Source: Trichomonas tenax (taxonomy: Eukaryota; Parabasalia; Trichomonadida; Trichomonadidae). From it: a DNA stretch of 64,000 bases. A model generated the notes under the pieces. The model was given only the letters and a program-made list of their open reading frames with translations. It did not search any database and was not told where the DNA came from. This document shows, piece after piece, positions 10,443-22,000 of this stretch (position 1 is the stretch's first letter; each line of letters begins with the position of its first letter). Both the position numbers and the translations under genes were made by a program. The stretch covers positions 32,637 through 96,636 of the forward strand of contig JALKBU010000066.1 of assembly GCA_023091735.1 (NCBI GenBank), given 5' to 3'.

Positions 10443-11663
10443 TTAAATATACGCTTTTTGAAGTATAATTTGTTCAACTTCAATGAGTTTTAACTTAATT
10501 TCCTCAATCTGCTGGCGAATGCGATTTCTGGCATTAATGTGTTCTTGCTTGAAATCGAGGAAAATTTTATTCACTTCATTGAAATCGACAGTTGTGGTAT
10601 TTTCCTGCTTTTCTATCTTCTGATCGACTTTGGCTGTGAGATGATCATTAAAATCATTCATTGTTTTGTCGATCACAACAATTCGGTCATAAACATCATG
10701 AATCTCCTTAGAAAGAGTGTCAATCTTATCCTGAACACTATTTAATGAAATATCACACTTATTTATGTATATCTTCAAATCATTTTGTGCATTACTCAAA
10801 TTATGCGATAAATTCGAGACCCATTGTGCAAACTCAGCTTCTGTTACAAGCTGCGCAATATCCTTTGTTTTTTTCTTCTCAATCATGTCTGTAACTTTCG
10901 TCTTTGACTTGTTTTGAAGATCTGCGCGTAAATTCGTGCATTCTTCTTCTAAGTTCACGATTTGTTGGTGATTTGCGTCAATTTTGTTATAGAGTTCATC
11001 ATCAATCTGAACAGTACTGGATTTGATCTTTTGATTGCGATCATTGAAGATTTTCCAATTTTCATTAGCTTTGTCAATTCTTGTTTGAGTATTACTCAGA
11101 TTCGACAATAAAGGTGTATTATCTATCTGTTCTTGGAAAACTGATGAATAAACTTCTCTTTCGGTCGGTAAAGGCGCTAAAGATGAGTGGAACTCAAATT
11201 TCTCGGTGCTTTGTAATGTTTCAACCATTTTTTTGCTAGATTCAATATTTTTCTTGGCACTTTCAGTGATAGATTTGCGGATTTCATTTGTTTTTGCTGT
11301 AACTGTGGCTTGTACTTGTTTAAATGCGTTCTCAAAGCGTTGATCATTCTGCCTCTTCTCTTGAGTATCTGCAAATTTGTTAATTCGTTGCATTAAATTA
11401 TTAATTCGTGAATTTAAAACGTTAAATCTTTGTTGGTTTATATTAAAGCGTTCTACTTCTACGAGAGAAGAAACAGATTTCTGTTTGCTCTTGATTACGC
11501 CAATTTTTTGTGTTAATTGCACTGGAATATCGTTAATGACTAATTCGAAGTTATTTCTTAACTTATCGATGGTTTTCTGCATGACAACTAAGTCATTTTT
11601 CATCGTGTTCACTTGAAATGTTTCTGCTGGACGACTTTGCTGTGAAGTTGATAATTCGCTCAT
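10443..11663 (-). CDS. Long coiled-coil protein, about 406 aa, unknown function
   Basis: The frame is open from an upstream ATG at 11696, but that ATG sits inside TGACTTGTAAAAAGTCA, a copy of the recurrent upstream motif. I therefore prefer the second ATG (MSELSTSQQ) at 11663. From about residue 25 to the end the protein is almost entirely predicted helix rich in Gln, Lys, Glu, Asn and Ile with heptad periodicity (for example TMKNDLVVMQKTIDKLRNNF and KVDQKIEKQENTTTVDFNEV). It has no signal or membrane segment. It is probably a cytoskeletal or axonemal component by composition; no family is recognised. Convergent with the AC19 gene. Confidence 0.72.
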   Translation of the reverse strand: MSELSTSQQSRPAETFQVNTMKNDLVVMQKTIDKLRNNFELVINDIPVQLTQKIGVIKSKQKSVSSLVEVERFNINQQRFNVLNSRINNLMQRINKFADTQEKRQNDQRFENAFKQVQATVTAKTNEIRKSITESAKKNIESSKKMVETLQSTEKFEFHSSLAPLPTEREVYSSVFQEQIDNTPLLSNLSNTQTRIDKANENWKIFNDRNQKIKSSTVQIDDELYNKIDANHQQIVNLEEECTNLRADLQNKSKTKVTDMIEKKKTKDIAQLVTEAEFAQWVSNLSHNLSNAQNDLKIYINKCDISLNSVQDKIDTLSKEIHDVYDRIVVIDKTMNDFNDHLTAKVDQKIEKQENTTTVDFNEVNKIFLDFKQEHINARNRIRQQIEEIKLKLIEVEQIILQKAYI

Positions 11664-11696
11664 TATATAACGTGAATTTGACTTTTTACAAGTCAT

Positions 11697-11810
11697 ATTT
11701 TTAATTTACACGACAATCAATGTTACATATCAAAACTGTTCGTTTATATGTCAAAAATCAATTTTACATTACAATAAGATAAATTTACGTGTCAATTTCA
11801 AACATACTCA
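11697..11810. promoter_or_regulatory. Motif cluster upstream of the long coiled-coil gene
   Basis: At least three copies of the recurrent motif in about 100 bp: TTTACACGACA at 11705-11715, TTTATATGTCA near 11743, TTTACGTGTCA at 11784-11794, plus the copy overlapping the discarded ATG at about 11680-11696. Candidate promoter region for the minus-strand gene. Confidence 0.45.
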
Positions 11811-14800
11811 AGATATAGCTTTTGCAGATGGAAAAACACATGTTACCTAAAGCCAAAGTGGCGATTTTACCTTGGTTAATGCGCAGCTGCATTTTAACTT
11901 GTTTATCCGCTATTTTTAATGGGAAATCCCTCATTATTCTGTATACGGGATTAAATTGCATAAGAAAATCCTATTTATTCATTGGAGAAAAATAATTTCA
12001 TTCGGAATTATGATACCAATCTTAAATCACATTAAAACTATTTTAATAACAATATTTTCTCTCACATTTTATAAGAGAGAAGGTCTTAATATGTTTTCGA
12101 AGTTTCGAAATCAAACATTTCGAATAAGATATCAACAAATCACCAAAGGGAGATTATAATTCCCATATATCGGACCTATACAATAGATTAGAAATATGCA
12201 TCAACCTTAAATCGTATTTTTGAAGGCAATTTAAAAAATGTTCTTTTTGATTTGAGTGAACTGTCTTCGGCTCTTTCACCACTAAATGTGGCATTGTTGT
12301 ATGGTGCTGCAATCTTATTCAAATGAAAAATATTTTTTGCAAATTTTTAACCTTTGGAAATAACTCCCTGCAACTGGATGAGTAAAGGAATACAACAAAA
12401 ATCGTCCTAATCCCTAAAATTAAAGTCATCACAACATAAAACAAGAGTTATTGAAATACGGAATACATCAATATGACATGTTGCTAAAAAACTATTTAAA
12501 TATCAAAGAACCAGCTTCTTCATGAAAATTCACTCATGCAGCAGAATATAAATTAGTCATAAATTCTTCATTAAAGAGAATACATATGATGTGTAGAATA
12601 GATTATGACACAAAGAAGTCTTTGTAATTAATCAATAAAAAGATTCATTTGTGCTGTGGGATCAGAGGTTGTCTTTAAGGCAGTGGATTTGAGAACGAGG
12701 ACTACATTGCTCCATTGAGAAAGCTGAGAAATCTATCAAAACTAAACGCTAAAAATAAAAAAAGTTCCGATTTTATCGCAAAACGCATTTTGGGTAAACA
12801 AAGCCTAAAGAAATAACAAGTTATATATTTTTGTGATGGAAATAATCGTAAGAAGTAATCCTACTCTGAAAAAGTGCCTATTAGCATAAAATAAATAGAA
12901 ATTTAGAATCATCATATGGTGTAGATGCCAAATATATCATAAAAAATTATAAATTTACCATAAAGTTCAGAAAAATCACAAACGTGACACAAAAATGATT
13001 CGACTTTTTCTAGTGCATGTATTATGTTAAGTTCAAATTCTACTGAAAAAGTCCAAAATAATTCTGAATATAATTAATACATAAAAACTCCTTTTTGGCT
13101 TTTTAAATAAAGCTTTGCTTTACCCGCCCTAGGAATCAAGTTCCAGGAATTTTAAATAATTAGGAAGATTTAACATTAACTACCCTCTTGAAGAAACATG
13201 TTTAATCCCGAGTGTTATCCCAAGCCATTTAAGGTTATTATCAGTTTTTCCAAGAGAGTTTAGTTCCCACAGCGCGCAAAACTTCAAATTTTCTAGCAAG
13301 GTTATAGAGGCTCATTATAGAGACCCTATAGATGAGAAGTAACTACTAACAAAGCAAAAATAAATCATCCTACGTGAATATGCAAATTTCTCAATTAAAA
13401 ACGTCGATTTGTTGCTTTTAATAGATGAAAATACTTATTGCAGCTACTTTAATATTGTTTTATACAACTTTTACTACTTAACTAGCTTTATTTGACTAAA
13501 TATTTAGACTTTCACATAAATACACAATTTCTTAAACAATGTAAGTACTATATTAGAATTTGCATCGTAATAATAGAAATAAATAGAAATTTGTTAAATA
13601 CTTATTAAAATAGTGAAATCGAAATCGTATTTTGATCAATTTTAGGAGTTTATGAGGAGTTATAGGTATAAAATGCCTGCATGTAGCCTGTATGCTGTGT
13701 GCAAGTTAACAAATTACGTCTTATCACACTAATTGCGAAGATATTATTTTTATTTCGAAAAAGAAAGGACATATGTTATAATCAATGCAACAACCAACAT
13801 CTAGGCCATGAATGCAGCAATACCTCTATTCTCGTTTATGGTAAGAGGCCTTAGTTAGAGTGGACCTAATTCTTAATTGTATTTATTGACTTTCAATGAA
13901 CAAATAAAATGTTCACTTGTCACGTATAATAAAACTATACTATAAAATCTATCTACAGCAGAATTTACAATAAAAAACGATGTTACGGTTTAGATATAGA
14001 AATGTGACATAGAAAGTGACAATCTGTAAAACTGTCAACGTATTAAACTTTTGTGAAAACTCTGAAATGACATTATCATCAATATATATGCAGACCATTT
14101 TGGTGAAATTTTTGGACTTTTATGATTTTGACGGCAGTTCTCAATTATTTATTTGTTTTTTATAGCTCATTCACGATTTTCGTTTAAAGCAAAAATATTC
14201 GTTATTAACCTTTTCTGAGCGAAACTCAAAAATCCTCAGACCTGACAAATTCAACTTTTCTACCTATTTTTACATTCTATTTTAATATCATTTTTATTTT
14301 TCGAGATAAATGTTGTTTTTATTTATTACCTATAATATGTTTTGTAAGAGCATGTATGCAAAAATGCATTTAAGTGCAGGAAATAAAAACTTGATCCATT
14401 TTGTTGTGAAATGAATGAATATAACAAACCAGCATGTTTGAAATAAGCGTGTTAGTTGTATTCATGTCTTCAATTTGAAATTACTGGATGAATAACTTTT
14501 TTCGAATTATATTATAGCGACAATGTATTAGTATCGTATCATTTCATGTTCTTCGTATCAGGTATATATTGGAGGTCCAATATATCAATATGTAATATTC
14601 GTCGAATGTTGAGATTCAAGTTTGATTTTGATCAATATGAAATAAATAAAGCCAATATCGTCTGTGATGTAATGCAATAGTGTCCTTTTTGTGATTTTTT
14701 ATATGTAGCTTGTAAAATATTGATAGGATAAAAAAATAAGATAAAGATTTTTCAATTGCTAAACATTAGCGCATGAACCAAATCAGTTATGGTATTAGGT

Positions 14801-15216
14801 ACTGGCGTTGATGTTGGTGCCAGAAAATGGTGCCCCCAGAATGCGTATTCAGAGTGCCACACCTTCTGCAAATTGAGAAGAAGTCTATATCCTATTCCTT
14901 TGTTGTTGTTTTGTAACAATACACTTCATTTTGAGTTTATTTTTCGCAAAAAAGTAACGAGTCCTCTCAATTCGCACACAATATTTTTCACTTTTGACTG
15001 CGAAGGGAATCACTTTTTTGTTGGTCAAAAAATATTGGCCAATATTCAATTTTGTCTTAAAATGAAATAATAAAAGGTATAGATCTTATTTATCATAAAT
15101 TTATTTTCAAAGCACATTCAATTTTTAAAAGCCACATTAATATCACTGTACACCAGCAAGCAAATATTTAAGTCCGAGAAAACTTTTTAAAAACGTATAA
15201 ATCTTAAATAAATCAA
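11811..15216. other. Gene-poor AT-rich region of 3.4 kb
   Basis: No recognisable gene. A plus-strand ATG frame at 14789-15070 (93 codons) has an unlikely composition and no recognisable motif. Scattered TGACA/TTTAC motif copies occur (near 13915 and 14010-14040) without an adjacent gene. The last 100 bp form the leader of the cyclase gene. I saw no clear inverted repeats or RNA genes. Confidence 0.5.
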
Positions 15217-18200
15217 ATGAACTCTGTTGACTCCAATGGATCGAACCCTCAATTTTTGATGAACTCCTTTGCTACGGAGTCCTCAAAGTACGCGGGCCTC
15301 ATCCAGGAATCAAAGAGCAAAGGATTGTACAAAAATGTCCAAAATTTGCTGAATTACATGGATTCCATCATCCCTGAGATGTATACGCTCCACAATATTG
15401 TTTCTATATGGCGTGCAGTGCAAATGTTTGGATTAATGTTCTTATCAAATTATTTGTCGTTAAACCCTGAAAATGAAGTTATTCATAAGTTTTTCAACTA
15501 CTTCTCTATCATATGGAACATTGTTCCCATTGACAATCGCGATAATTCGTCTTTTTGGGTTGCTTTGTTCTATTTCATCATTTCTCTTGCGTTTTTCATT
15601 ACTTTATTTGGTGCAGCCAACTACTATGCAAAGAAGGGATCACTTCACAAGATTTTTATCTATTCTATTCATTTATATATTTCGATTTTTGGATATTTAA
15701 TCCACACGCCGTGCCTCGAAATCTGTTTTGAGACCATTAGCAAAATGATTGCCAAGAAATCGATGTCTTTTGATTTGCCATATAACATCATTACTATTAT
15801 TTTAACTGTATGCGCTTATTTAAGCTATTACATGTTCTACAGGCAAATTTACTCGTACTCATTCATATTTAGGCCAACATCATACATGTGCATCAACGGA
15901 AATCAACGAATGGCAACATTCCAAGTGCAAACATTTCAAGCGATTTCAACCGGCTTGGCGACGTTTTTCCCTAAAATTGCACAAGCAGTTTTCCTCTTCA
16001 TCGACGCCTTGTTCTGCGTTCCGATTTTCTTCACGATTTTTAGGAGTTTTTCGATGGTCCAATTTTGGCATAACACAATTTTCCTCACATTCTCGATATT
16101 CGGAATCCTCTCTCACACGGTATTTGGCATTCTCGTGCTTGTCGAAGTCAAAAACACACCAGTCGGATTATTCATTTGGATTCTTGTTTTCGTAATTTCT
16201 TTCATCGTCGCTCACTTCATCACACAAACTATCATAAGGAAGGCATTGCTATATCTCGACAACATCTGTGAAGATCCAACCGTTCTCGAAGGAGAAACAG
16301 ATTTCATGAAATTGTTCGTTTATACAATCATTGGATTCCATTTCGCGCATCCAGCGTCATTAGATTTCAGAGTTTTCAAGCACATTACAACAAAGAACCC
16401 GGATAACGCTCTATTTTGGGTTGTTTATGGCAAATTTGTTGCGATTTATCCAGAACTCTCGGATTTGCATAATTTCATCGTCAGAACGCTTATACAGCGC
16501 AAGATTCGCGGTGTTTTCGCTAAACAGTGCATTGCACAGTCCCATTTGATCTTCCAGCAGAGAGATTCGAATCTTTCCGCTGATCTCAAGAAGAAATTAT
16601 CTATTCTCACTAAAGAAACATCCGGCGCTAAGAGGCGCCTTAGGCACATCTGGGATCAAGTCATTCAAGACAATATGTCTGAAATGGACAGCGCTATAAC
16701 AAACGCTTATCATTCAATCGATAATTGCGAAGTTCAGTTCAATTTAATGCTCGTTCAAGTTCCAAACAACCGATTCTTGTACAGAGCGTACGCGAGCTAT
16801 CTTCTTGAATGCGCAAACGATATCGAGAGATATAAGGACGCTGCCGACAAGACAAAGATGCTCACAAGAGGAATGAGAGTCTGTCCAGATCACACACAAG
16901 AACTTGGCCTTCATGCGTTTCCAAATCTTCCTCTTTTCTTGCCCGTTTCATATTCTTTGGGTGTCTCTTCTAACAATGACATGAGCGAAAGCGTTGTTTT
17001 CCAGGAAGATATTATTGATGAAGAAACGATTTCAAAGAGAGAAGATGACTCAAGATCTCTTAAGACAATGATCTCTGAGCTTTCCATTCCTTCAATCAGA
17101 CTAACATACATCACAGCTGTTGTATTGGCTTTGATATGCATTTGTGTCGTTGCTGTTTTGCTTATTCTTTTGATCCCATTCAGGAAGAGAATCGAGAAGC
17201 CACAGAAGTTCTCTGAATACACATCTGTCGCTCGTTATTATGTTTCCATTTCCACAGTTCTCGCTCACCTTTACATTCTTTCGACACTCGATTTAATCCC
17301 AATGCAGCCATACAGCATGACAAGCTACGACAACGCAAATTCAACAAGCGAACAGCTGAAGTATGCACTAACACAGCTCATCAACAGCATTCAGAAGTTT
17401 GCTGATTACAGAGATTATTCGAATGGAAATAAGTTCACGGATCACACTCGTTATCTATTGTATGAAGCATCAACAAATTACACACAGTTCGATAAACTGG
17501 GAAGAAACTCTACACAGCTGAATTCTCTCAGTAACATTTTGTCTCAGTATATTGTCGGACTTACAGAAATTGCTGAGATGCCACCGCTTCAAATTAAAGC
17601 TCTCAACCGCTTTTCATTACTTACTCCGTCAATGAGAACTCCATTCTACAACATCGAGAACGTTGTTGCTCAGTTGGCTTACGTCACTGATAACTTGACA
17701 GGTTTCATCGACGACGAAGTCACAAAGATGGACCATGCCATGTACTACATGAAGATCGGCGGCAGCCTCTTCTTCTTGCTTGTCTTCGTTATCATTATGA
17801 TAATCATCTGGTTCAGGATTACAAGAGATAAGAAAATCATCTACAGAACATTAATGGTTCTTCCTAAGAACGTCGTCTCGCAGATATCTGAAGATCTCAG
17901 ATCAGTTAAAGCAGATGATTCTCTCAAATCAGAGCGCCTTGGAAGTACAGCGCACATCGGACAAGAGCTGGAAAGGAACAGGCAAGAAGAAAACACGCTC
18001 AAAGTATTAACAGCTGCTTCTGATGAAAGTAAGTTAAGCTCTGAGCTTTACATTATTTTAACACTCTTTGCTGTTTTGTGCGCCCTCATGATCTTGTGCA
18101 ACATAATGATGACAATTTTGTACACCAACGAAGGCAATGCAATCAACGAGAACTGCCAGCACGTCGACAACATCTTCACGACAGCTTCTTTCATGGCTCT

Positions 18201-19905
18201 CCTTTGCATGCAAACAAACGACATCACTGCTCTCTTGATGAGACAACTAATGACAGACACACCGGACGTCCCAGGAAAGTGGCATCACTTAGAAGTTTAC
18301 CAATACAATCTCACTGATTACTACTCCGCATTGAGGTTCGGTTATGGAAAAGGAAGGCCGTTCCCCAACTTCAGAGATTTAGTTGAAGAATCAAAGGACC
18401 GCGCGGACTGCAACAGAACAAGAATGCCGACAACTCTCAAGGAGGGCTTCAGCTGCTTGTCACCAGACATCTTGATAAGGTACGAGTACTACATGCTTCA
18501 CTCCATTGTTGACTCAACAATTGTTGGTGCCTCCAAAAATTTGATTATCCCAGTGCAGGTCGATAGACTGGCTTATGCGAACGAAATCTTCTTGTACAGA
18601 ATTTACGATGACTTCCTCTATCAGGCATCAATTGTTGTCAGCCATTTAGTTGATGACATTATCAGCTCCAACTTCCCAATTTACGGCACAATCATTATTA
18701 TCACTGTTGTCGTTATCATCATCTGCGCAATCATGATCATGGTCACTGCCCGCAGCCTCGAACAGAAGCTCAGATTCACACTCAGACTGTTGCTCGCTTG
18801 CCAGGCGCAGATGGTTATTCAGAACTCATACATCGTCAGCGTTCTCTCAGGGAACTTCTCAAAGGGCGGAAAGGACTCTTCAACAAGAGATGATGCATTT
18901 TATGATTCACTTGTCGAGGAATTACCTGACGCCATTATCGTCACAAACGGTGCAACGTACAAAGTCCAATCATGCAACAATGCAGCACAGAAGATGTTCA
19001 AGAAGGACTTAGTTGGACAGAGCTTCTCTGCTTACATTACTTCTATGGATTTCACCGCAGAAACCAAGGCGAAGGTTGACACATTGTTCGATCCAACAAC
19101 AAAGACAGCTTCATGCGGCATTACAAACATCAACGGTGATCCAGATGTCAGGAACTTACTTGTTACAAGAACGTCCGTTCTCATTGGTGACTCCGTCATC
19201 TTCACTGTTAGAAATGTCACACAGACATTCGTCTACAACAAGCTGATCTCCGAAGAGCGCACAAAGAGTGATAAGATGCTCGCTACGATTCTTCCTGCCT
19301 CTCTTGTTCCTCGTGTTCAAGCCGGCGAGAAGAATATTTCATTCTCTGTTCCTGCAGCGACAATTTGCTTCATTGATATCGTTGAGTTCACGCCTTGGTG
19401 CTCAAGCAACTCCGCACAAGTTGTCACAGGAACTCTCAACGCGATCTTCACAGAGTTCGACACAATCGTCGGGTCGCTGCCCGTCATGCAGCGCGTCAAG
19501 TGCATTGGCGACTGCTACATGTGCGCGGGTGGTATCTTCGCTGAAACACCGAATATCCTTCAGTTTGCTCGTTCTACCGTTGACTTTGGCCTTGAAGCAA
19601 TTCAGGCCATTGGAAGAGTCAATGAGCAGTTTGGAATGTCTCTTCGCGTCAGAGTTGGTGTCCACATCGGCGGACCAATCGTCGCTGGTGTAATTGGCAT
19701 TGGCAAACCAACTTTCGAAATCTTCGGCCCAGCGATTTCTATGGCACAACAAATGGAACACAATGGCGTCCCAATGCGTGTCCATGTGTCAAGAAATGTC
19801 TATGAGCTCATCTACGGCGGCACATACAAGATCGAAGAGCGTGGTGAAATCCAATGCAAGCAAGGAAAGATGGTAACTTATCTCGTTGACAAACTTCCTC
19901 AATAA
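15217..19905 (+). CDS. Giant transmembrane class III nucleotide cyclase with PAS domain
   Basis: A 1562-residue protein with the architecture of trichomonad transmembrane cyclases. It has about seven hydrophobic segments between residues 60 and 345, a cytosolic helical region to about 620, then two membrane-loop-membrane sensor units: segments near 629-655 and 849-870 enclose one extracellular loop, 943-968 and 1155-1178 another. A PAS-like domain follows (about 1230-1335), then a signalling helix (ISEERTKSDKMLATILPASL) and a single catalytic domain (about 1375-1562). Metal-binding Asp residues are D1387 (FIDIVEFTPW) and D1432 (KCIGDCYMC). K1428 at the purine-selecting position favours ATP over GTP; E1501 replaces the usual Asp. 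The usual transition-state Asn and Arg positions read S1508 and Q1512. It probably makes cAMP in response to an extracellular ligand, as a homodimer. Confidence 0.9.
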   Translation: MNSVDSNGSNPQFLMNSFATESSKYAGLIQESKSKGLYKNVQNLLNYMDSIIPEMYTLHNIVSIWRAVQMFGLMFLSNYLSLNPENEVIHKFFNYFSIIWNIVPIDNRDNSSFWVALFYFIISLAFFITLFGAANYYAKKGSLHKIFIYSIHLYISIFGYLIHTPCLEICFETISKMIAKKSMSFDLPYNIITIILTVCAYLSYYMFYRQIYSYSFIFRPTSYMCINGNQRMATFQVQTFQAISTGLATFFPKIAQAVFLFIDALFCVPIFFTIFRSFSMVQFWHNTIFLTFSIFGILSHTVFGILVLVEVKNTPVGLFIWILVFVISFIVAHFITQTIIRKALLYLDNICEDPTVLEGETDFMKLFVYTIIGFHFAHPASLDFRVFKHITTKNPDNALFWVVYGKFVAIYPELSDLHNFIVRTLIQRKIRGVFAKQCIAQSHLIFQQRDSNLSADLKKKLSILTKETSGAKRRLRHIWDQVIQDNMSEMDSAITNAYHSIDNCEVQFNLMLVQVPNNRFLYRAYASYLLECANDIERYKDAADKTKMLTRGMRVCPDHTQELGLHAFPNLPLFLPVSYSLGVSSNNDMSESVVFQEDIIDEETISKREDDSRSLKTMISELSIPSIRLTYITAVVLALICICVVAVLLILLIPFRKRIEKPQKFSEYTSVARYYVSISTVLAHLYILSTLDLIPMQPYSMTSYDNANSTSEQLKYALTQLINSIQKFADYRDYSNGNKFTDHTRYLLYEASTNYTQFDKLGRNSTQLNSLSNILSQYIVGLTEIAEMPPLQIKALNRFSLLTPSMRTPFYNIENVVAQLAYVTDNLTGFIDDEVTKMDHAMYYMKIGGSLFFLLVFVIIMIIIWFRITRDKKIIYRTLMVLPKNVVSQISEDLRSVKADDSLKSERLGSTAHIGQELERNRQEENTLKVLTAASDESKLSSELYIILTLFAVLCALMILCNIMMTILYTNEGNAINENCQHVDNIFTTASFMALLCMQTNDITALLMRQLMTDTPDVPGKWHHLEVYQYNLTDYYSALRFGYGKGRPFPNFRDLVEESKDRADCNRTRMPTTLKEGFSCLSPDILIRYEYYMLHSIVDSTIVGASKNLIIPVQVDRLAYANEIFLYRIYDDFLYQASIVVSHLVDDIISSNFPIYGTIIIITVVVIIICAIMIMVTARSLEQKLRFTLRLLLACQAQMVIQNSYIVSVLSGNFSKGGKDSSTRDDAFYDSLVEELPDAIIVTNGATYKVQSCNNAAQKMFKKDLVGQSFSAYITSMDFTAETKAKVDTLFDPTTKTASCGITNINGDPDVRNLLVTRTSVLIGDSVIFTVRNVTQTFVYNKLISEERTKSDKMLATILPASLVPRVQAGEKNISFSVPAATICFIDIVEFTPWCSSNSAQVVTGTLNAIFTEFDTIVGSLPVMQRVKCIGDCYMCAGGIFAETPNILQFARSTVDFGLEAIQAIGRVNEQFGMSLRVRVGVHIGGPIVAGVIGIGKPTFEIFGPAISMAQQMEHNGVPMRVHVSRNVYELIYGGTYKIEERGEIQCKQGKMVTYLVDKLPQ

Positions 19906-20088
19906 TTTGTTTTAATTTTATGAATTTATATAATTTTTATAATGCGTAATAAAATCTTTTACTTATATATTAATTATTTCCTCTCATCATCATTATTATT
20001 CTCTTTCCTTATGTTGAGATTATTTCGATGTGATTTTTGATTGAAATTGAATTCTTTTGAAAAATTTAATCATAACTCGCAGATTACT

Positions 20089-21010
20089 GGATGTGCGCAT
20101 TGGGCACTTTTTTGATGCGCGCGGATTTTGCTCTTTTACAGAGCGCGCGCATGGCGAACTCAAAAAAACCCCAAATATTCATTCATTACCCTGCAATACT
20201 TAGAATACTGCCTGATTAAATTTGATAAACCCTAACTATTATCACCCCCTTTTTTTACCAATTCCCCTGTTTTATCTACTAAAACTATCCCCTTTATATT
20301 GAGTTATATCCCTTTTAAACCATTATTCCCCCTCATTTTTATTCAAATCCTGCATTCATCATGAACCTCTCAAAATTGAATTGCGCATGCGCTCTATGAT
20401 TGCTGTATTGCAAATAATCTATATAAAGGAATGGAAACAAAAAAGGCCATATTTCACGAGAATCATTTGAGATAATCTTGATTTTCTTATATGGTATATA
20501 TGATTAAAGAATTGTAATATAAACACCTAGGCCATATGAATAGCAGTTAATTTTTAGCTTGAAACGCATAATTATAATTATCATAAGAATAAATTTGAAA
20601 TCGGAAGGAATAAATGGTTGGAATCAATTCTAATTGAATAGTATAGTATGAAGAATTAATTGTCAAATGAAGAAAACTACAAATATCTTGTGATTGCTTT
20701 GCTTATTTTATTTAAGATCTGATATTATAGTATATTACTCTCACAGATGTTGCATTTAAGGTTTTACCCTATTTTAAACAGTATATAGATTTTGAAAAAC
20801 AATATAAAAATTATTATTTTGAAAACATTCATTTTTCCATTTAAAACTGTAAAATCAATCATCTATGTGGATTTATAGACTGTCTATGTTGAAATCTTGG
20901 AATAGAGCTTTAATATGAGGGGTTGCTCCTCAGGGTCGGTGTTACTTTTGCGCGAGCATGTACTCCCAAAATCGTGCGCATTAGCCTTTTTAAGGCCAAT
21001 GCGCACATCC
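20089..21010. mobile_element. Element with GC-rich terminal inverted repeats, about 0.92 kb
   Basis: The left end 20089-20105 (GGATGTGCGCATTGGGC) is matched inverted at 20994-21010 (GGCCAATGCGCACATCC). Looser inverted similarity continues for about 30 bp inward (ATGCGCGCGGATTTTG against AATGCGCACGATTTTG). These GC-rich CpG-bearing ends stand out in AT-rich flanks. No transposase is seen inside. The part at 20187-20384 resembles 27483-27691, which borders the integrase fragment, so this may be an internally deleted or non-autonomous relative of that element. No clear target-site duplication was found. Confidence 0.55.
20187..20384 (+). repeat. Dispersed repeat, copy A (second copy at 27483-27691)
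   Basis: This segment aligns in the same orientation with 27483-27691. Shared landmarks in order are CCCTGCA, GATTAAAT/AATTAAAT, ATTATCA, a pyrimidine tract with CAATTC, TTTATATTGA-TTATA followed by CCTTTTA, and at the end CATTCATCAT-AACCT-TCAAAATTGAATTGC. The two copies have diverged by substitutions and one indel of about 40 bp. Confidence 0.65.
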
Positions 21011-21382
21011 ATATAAATTACTTCGGTTGATTAAAGAATCTATTATAAGCACGCATTGTTCCAGTCATTTCTCAATGAAATAATTTTCATTCAAATCAAA
21101 AACTTCATTTTCATCTTCGTTCTTAATTACTGTGAATCATTGACAATATTGGATTGAGCTGCTTATAATAATTCCAAAGTTCTAGCATCCAATTTTTAAT
21201 CTTTCATGTTAATATACAAATTTAATATTCATTTCTGAAATAGATAATTAAATATTGAAGCATATATAAAAATAGATAAAATCTATGCTTATGCCATTTT
21301 TTAATTCGATACTATTAAAACACAGCCAAAAGAGAGAAAGATATTTTTTGGTGTCACCCCCTTTAATTCTATTTTTTTGTAA

Positions 21383-22000
21383 ATGAGTTCTCACCAAAAA
21401 GCGATCGATGTCGCAATTTCGTATTACAAAAGTATGGCGCCGTATGAGCAGGAAATTTACATCATTGAGGACGTTTTGCTGCTCAACAACAAACAAGCTG
21501 CGATTCTTTTTATATTGACAATTAATATTGTGTTTATTTTCCTCACTAAACTTCATCTTTCGATGTATACGATTCTGGGAATGTTCGCTCTACTTATGTT
21601 CTTCAAGAAATACGTTTATACTGGAATTCTTTGGGCAATTCAAATTCTAAGCAAGAAGAAACGTGATGATTCATTCGAAGTCATTACAATAGACCACCTC
21701 AGTGTTTACACGGGTGTTGTTTCCATTTTCTACGAAAATTCGATTAATTACATCAAAGAAAGTATTTTCAACTTTAATTTGATTACTGTTGCCTATATTC
21801 AGTTCATTACCTTCAGCCTCTTCATCTTTTGTTATTATGTTGGCGATAATATTTGCATTTGGTTGATAATTCACTCTCTATTCTTGATACCGTTAATATT
21901 CCATCACAGAATTGGCTTCAAATTGTTTGATTTCCCATTCTCTGTTGAAAGAGAGATTTTCCTTGCTGTTAGAGATAATATGGAACAAAAGAAAGAGTAA
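21383..22000 (+). CDS. ARL6IP1/reticulon-like membrane-hairpin protein
   Basis: A 205-residue protein with two long hydrophobic hairpins, about residues 38-76 and 133-173, separated by a charged linker (SKKKRDDSFEV) and followed by a short charged tail (FSVEREIFLAVRDNMEQKKE). This layout and wording such as DNICIWLIIHSLFLIPLIFH fit ARL6IP1-type or reticulon-type ER-shaping proteins, which insert as wedges to curve tubular ER. No signal peptide. The ATG at 21383 is the only sensible start. A divergent PRA1-like or other hairpin protein is an alternative; a profile search would decide. Confidence 0.62.
   Translation: MSSHQKAIDVAISYYKSMAPYEQEIYIIEDVLLLNNKQAAILFILTINIVFIFLTKLHLSMYTILGMFALLMFFKKYVYTGILWAIQILSKKKRDDSFEVITIDHLSVYTGVVSIFYENSINYIKESIFNFNLITVAYIQFITFSLFIFCYYVGDNICIWLIIHSLFLIPLIFHHRIGFKLFDFPFSVEREIFLAVRDNMEQKKE

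Noticed and set aside
14789..15070. 93-codon ATG frame upstream of the cyclase gene
   Set aside because: Unlikely composition (Cys/Phe-rich, no domain) and no promoter motif; probably chance.
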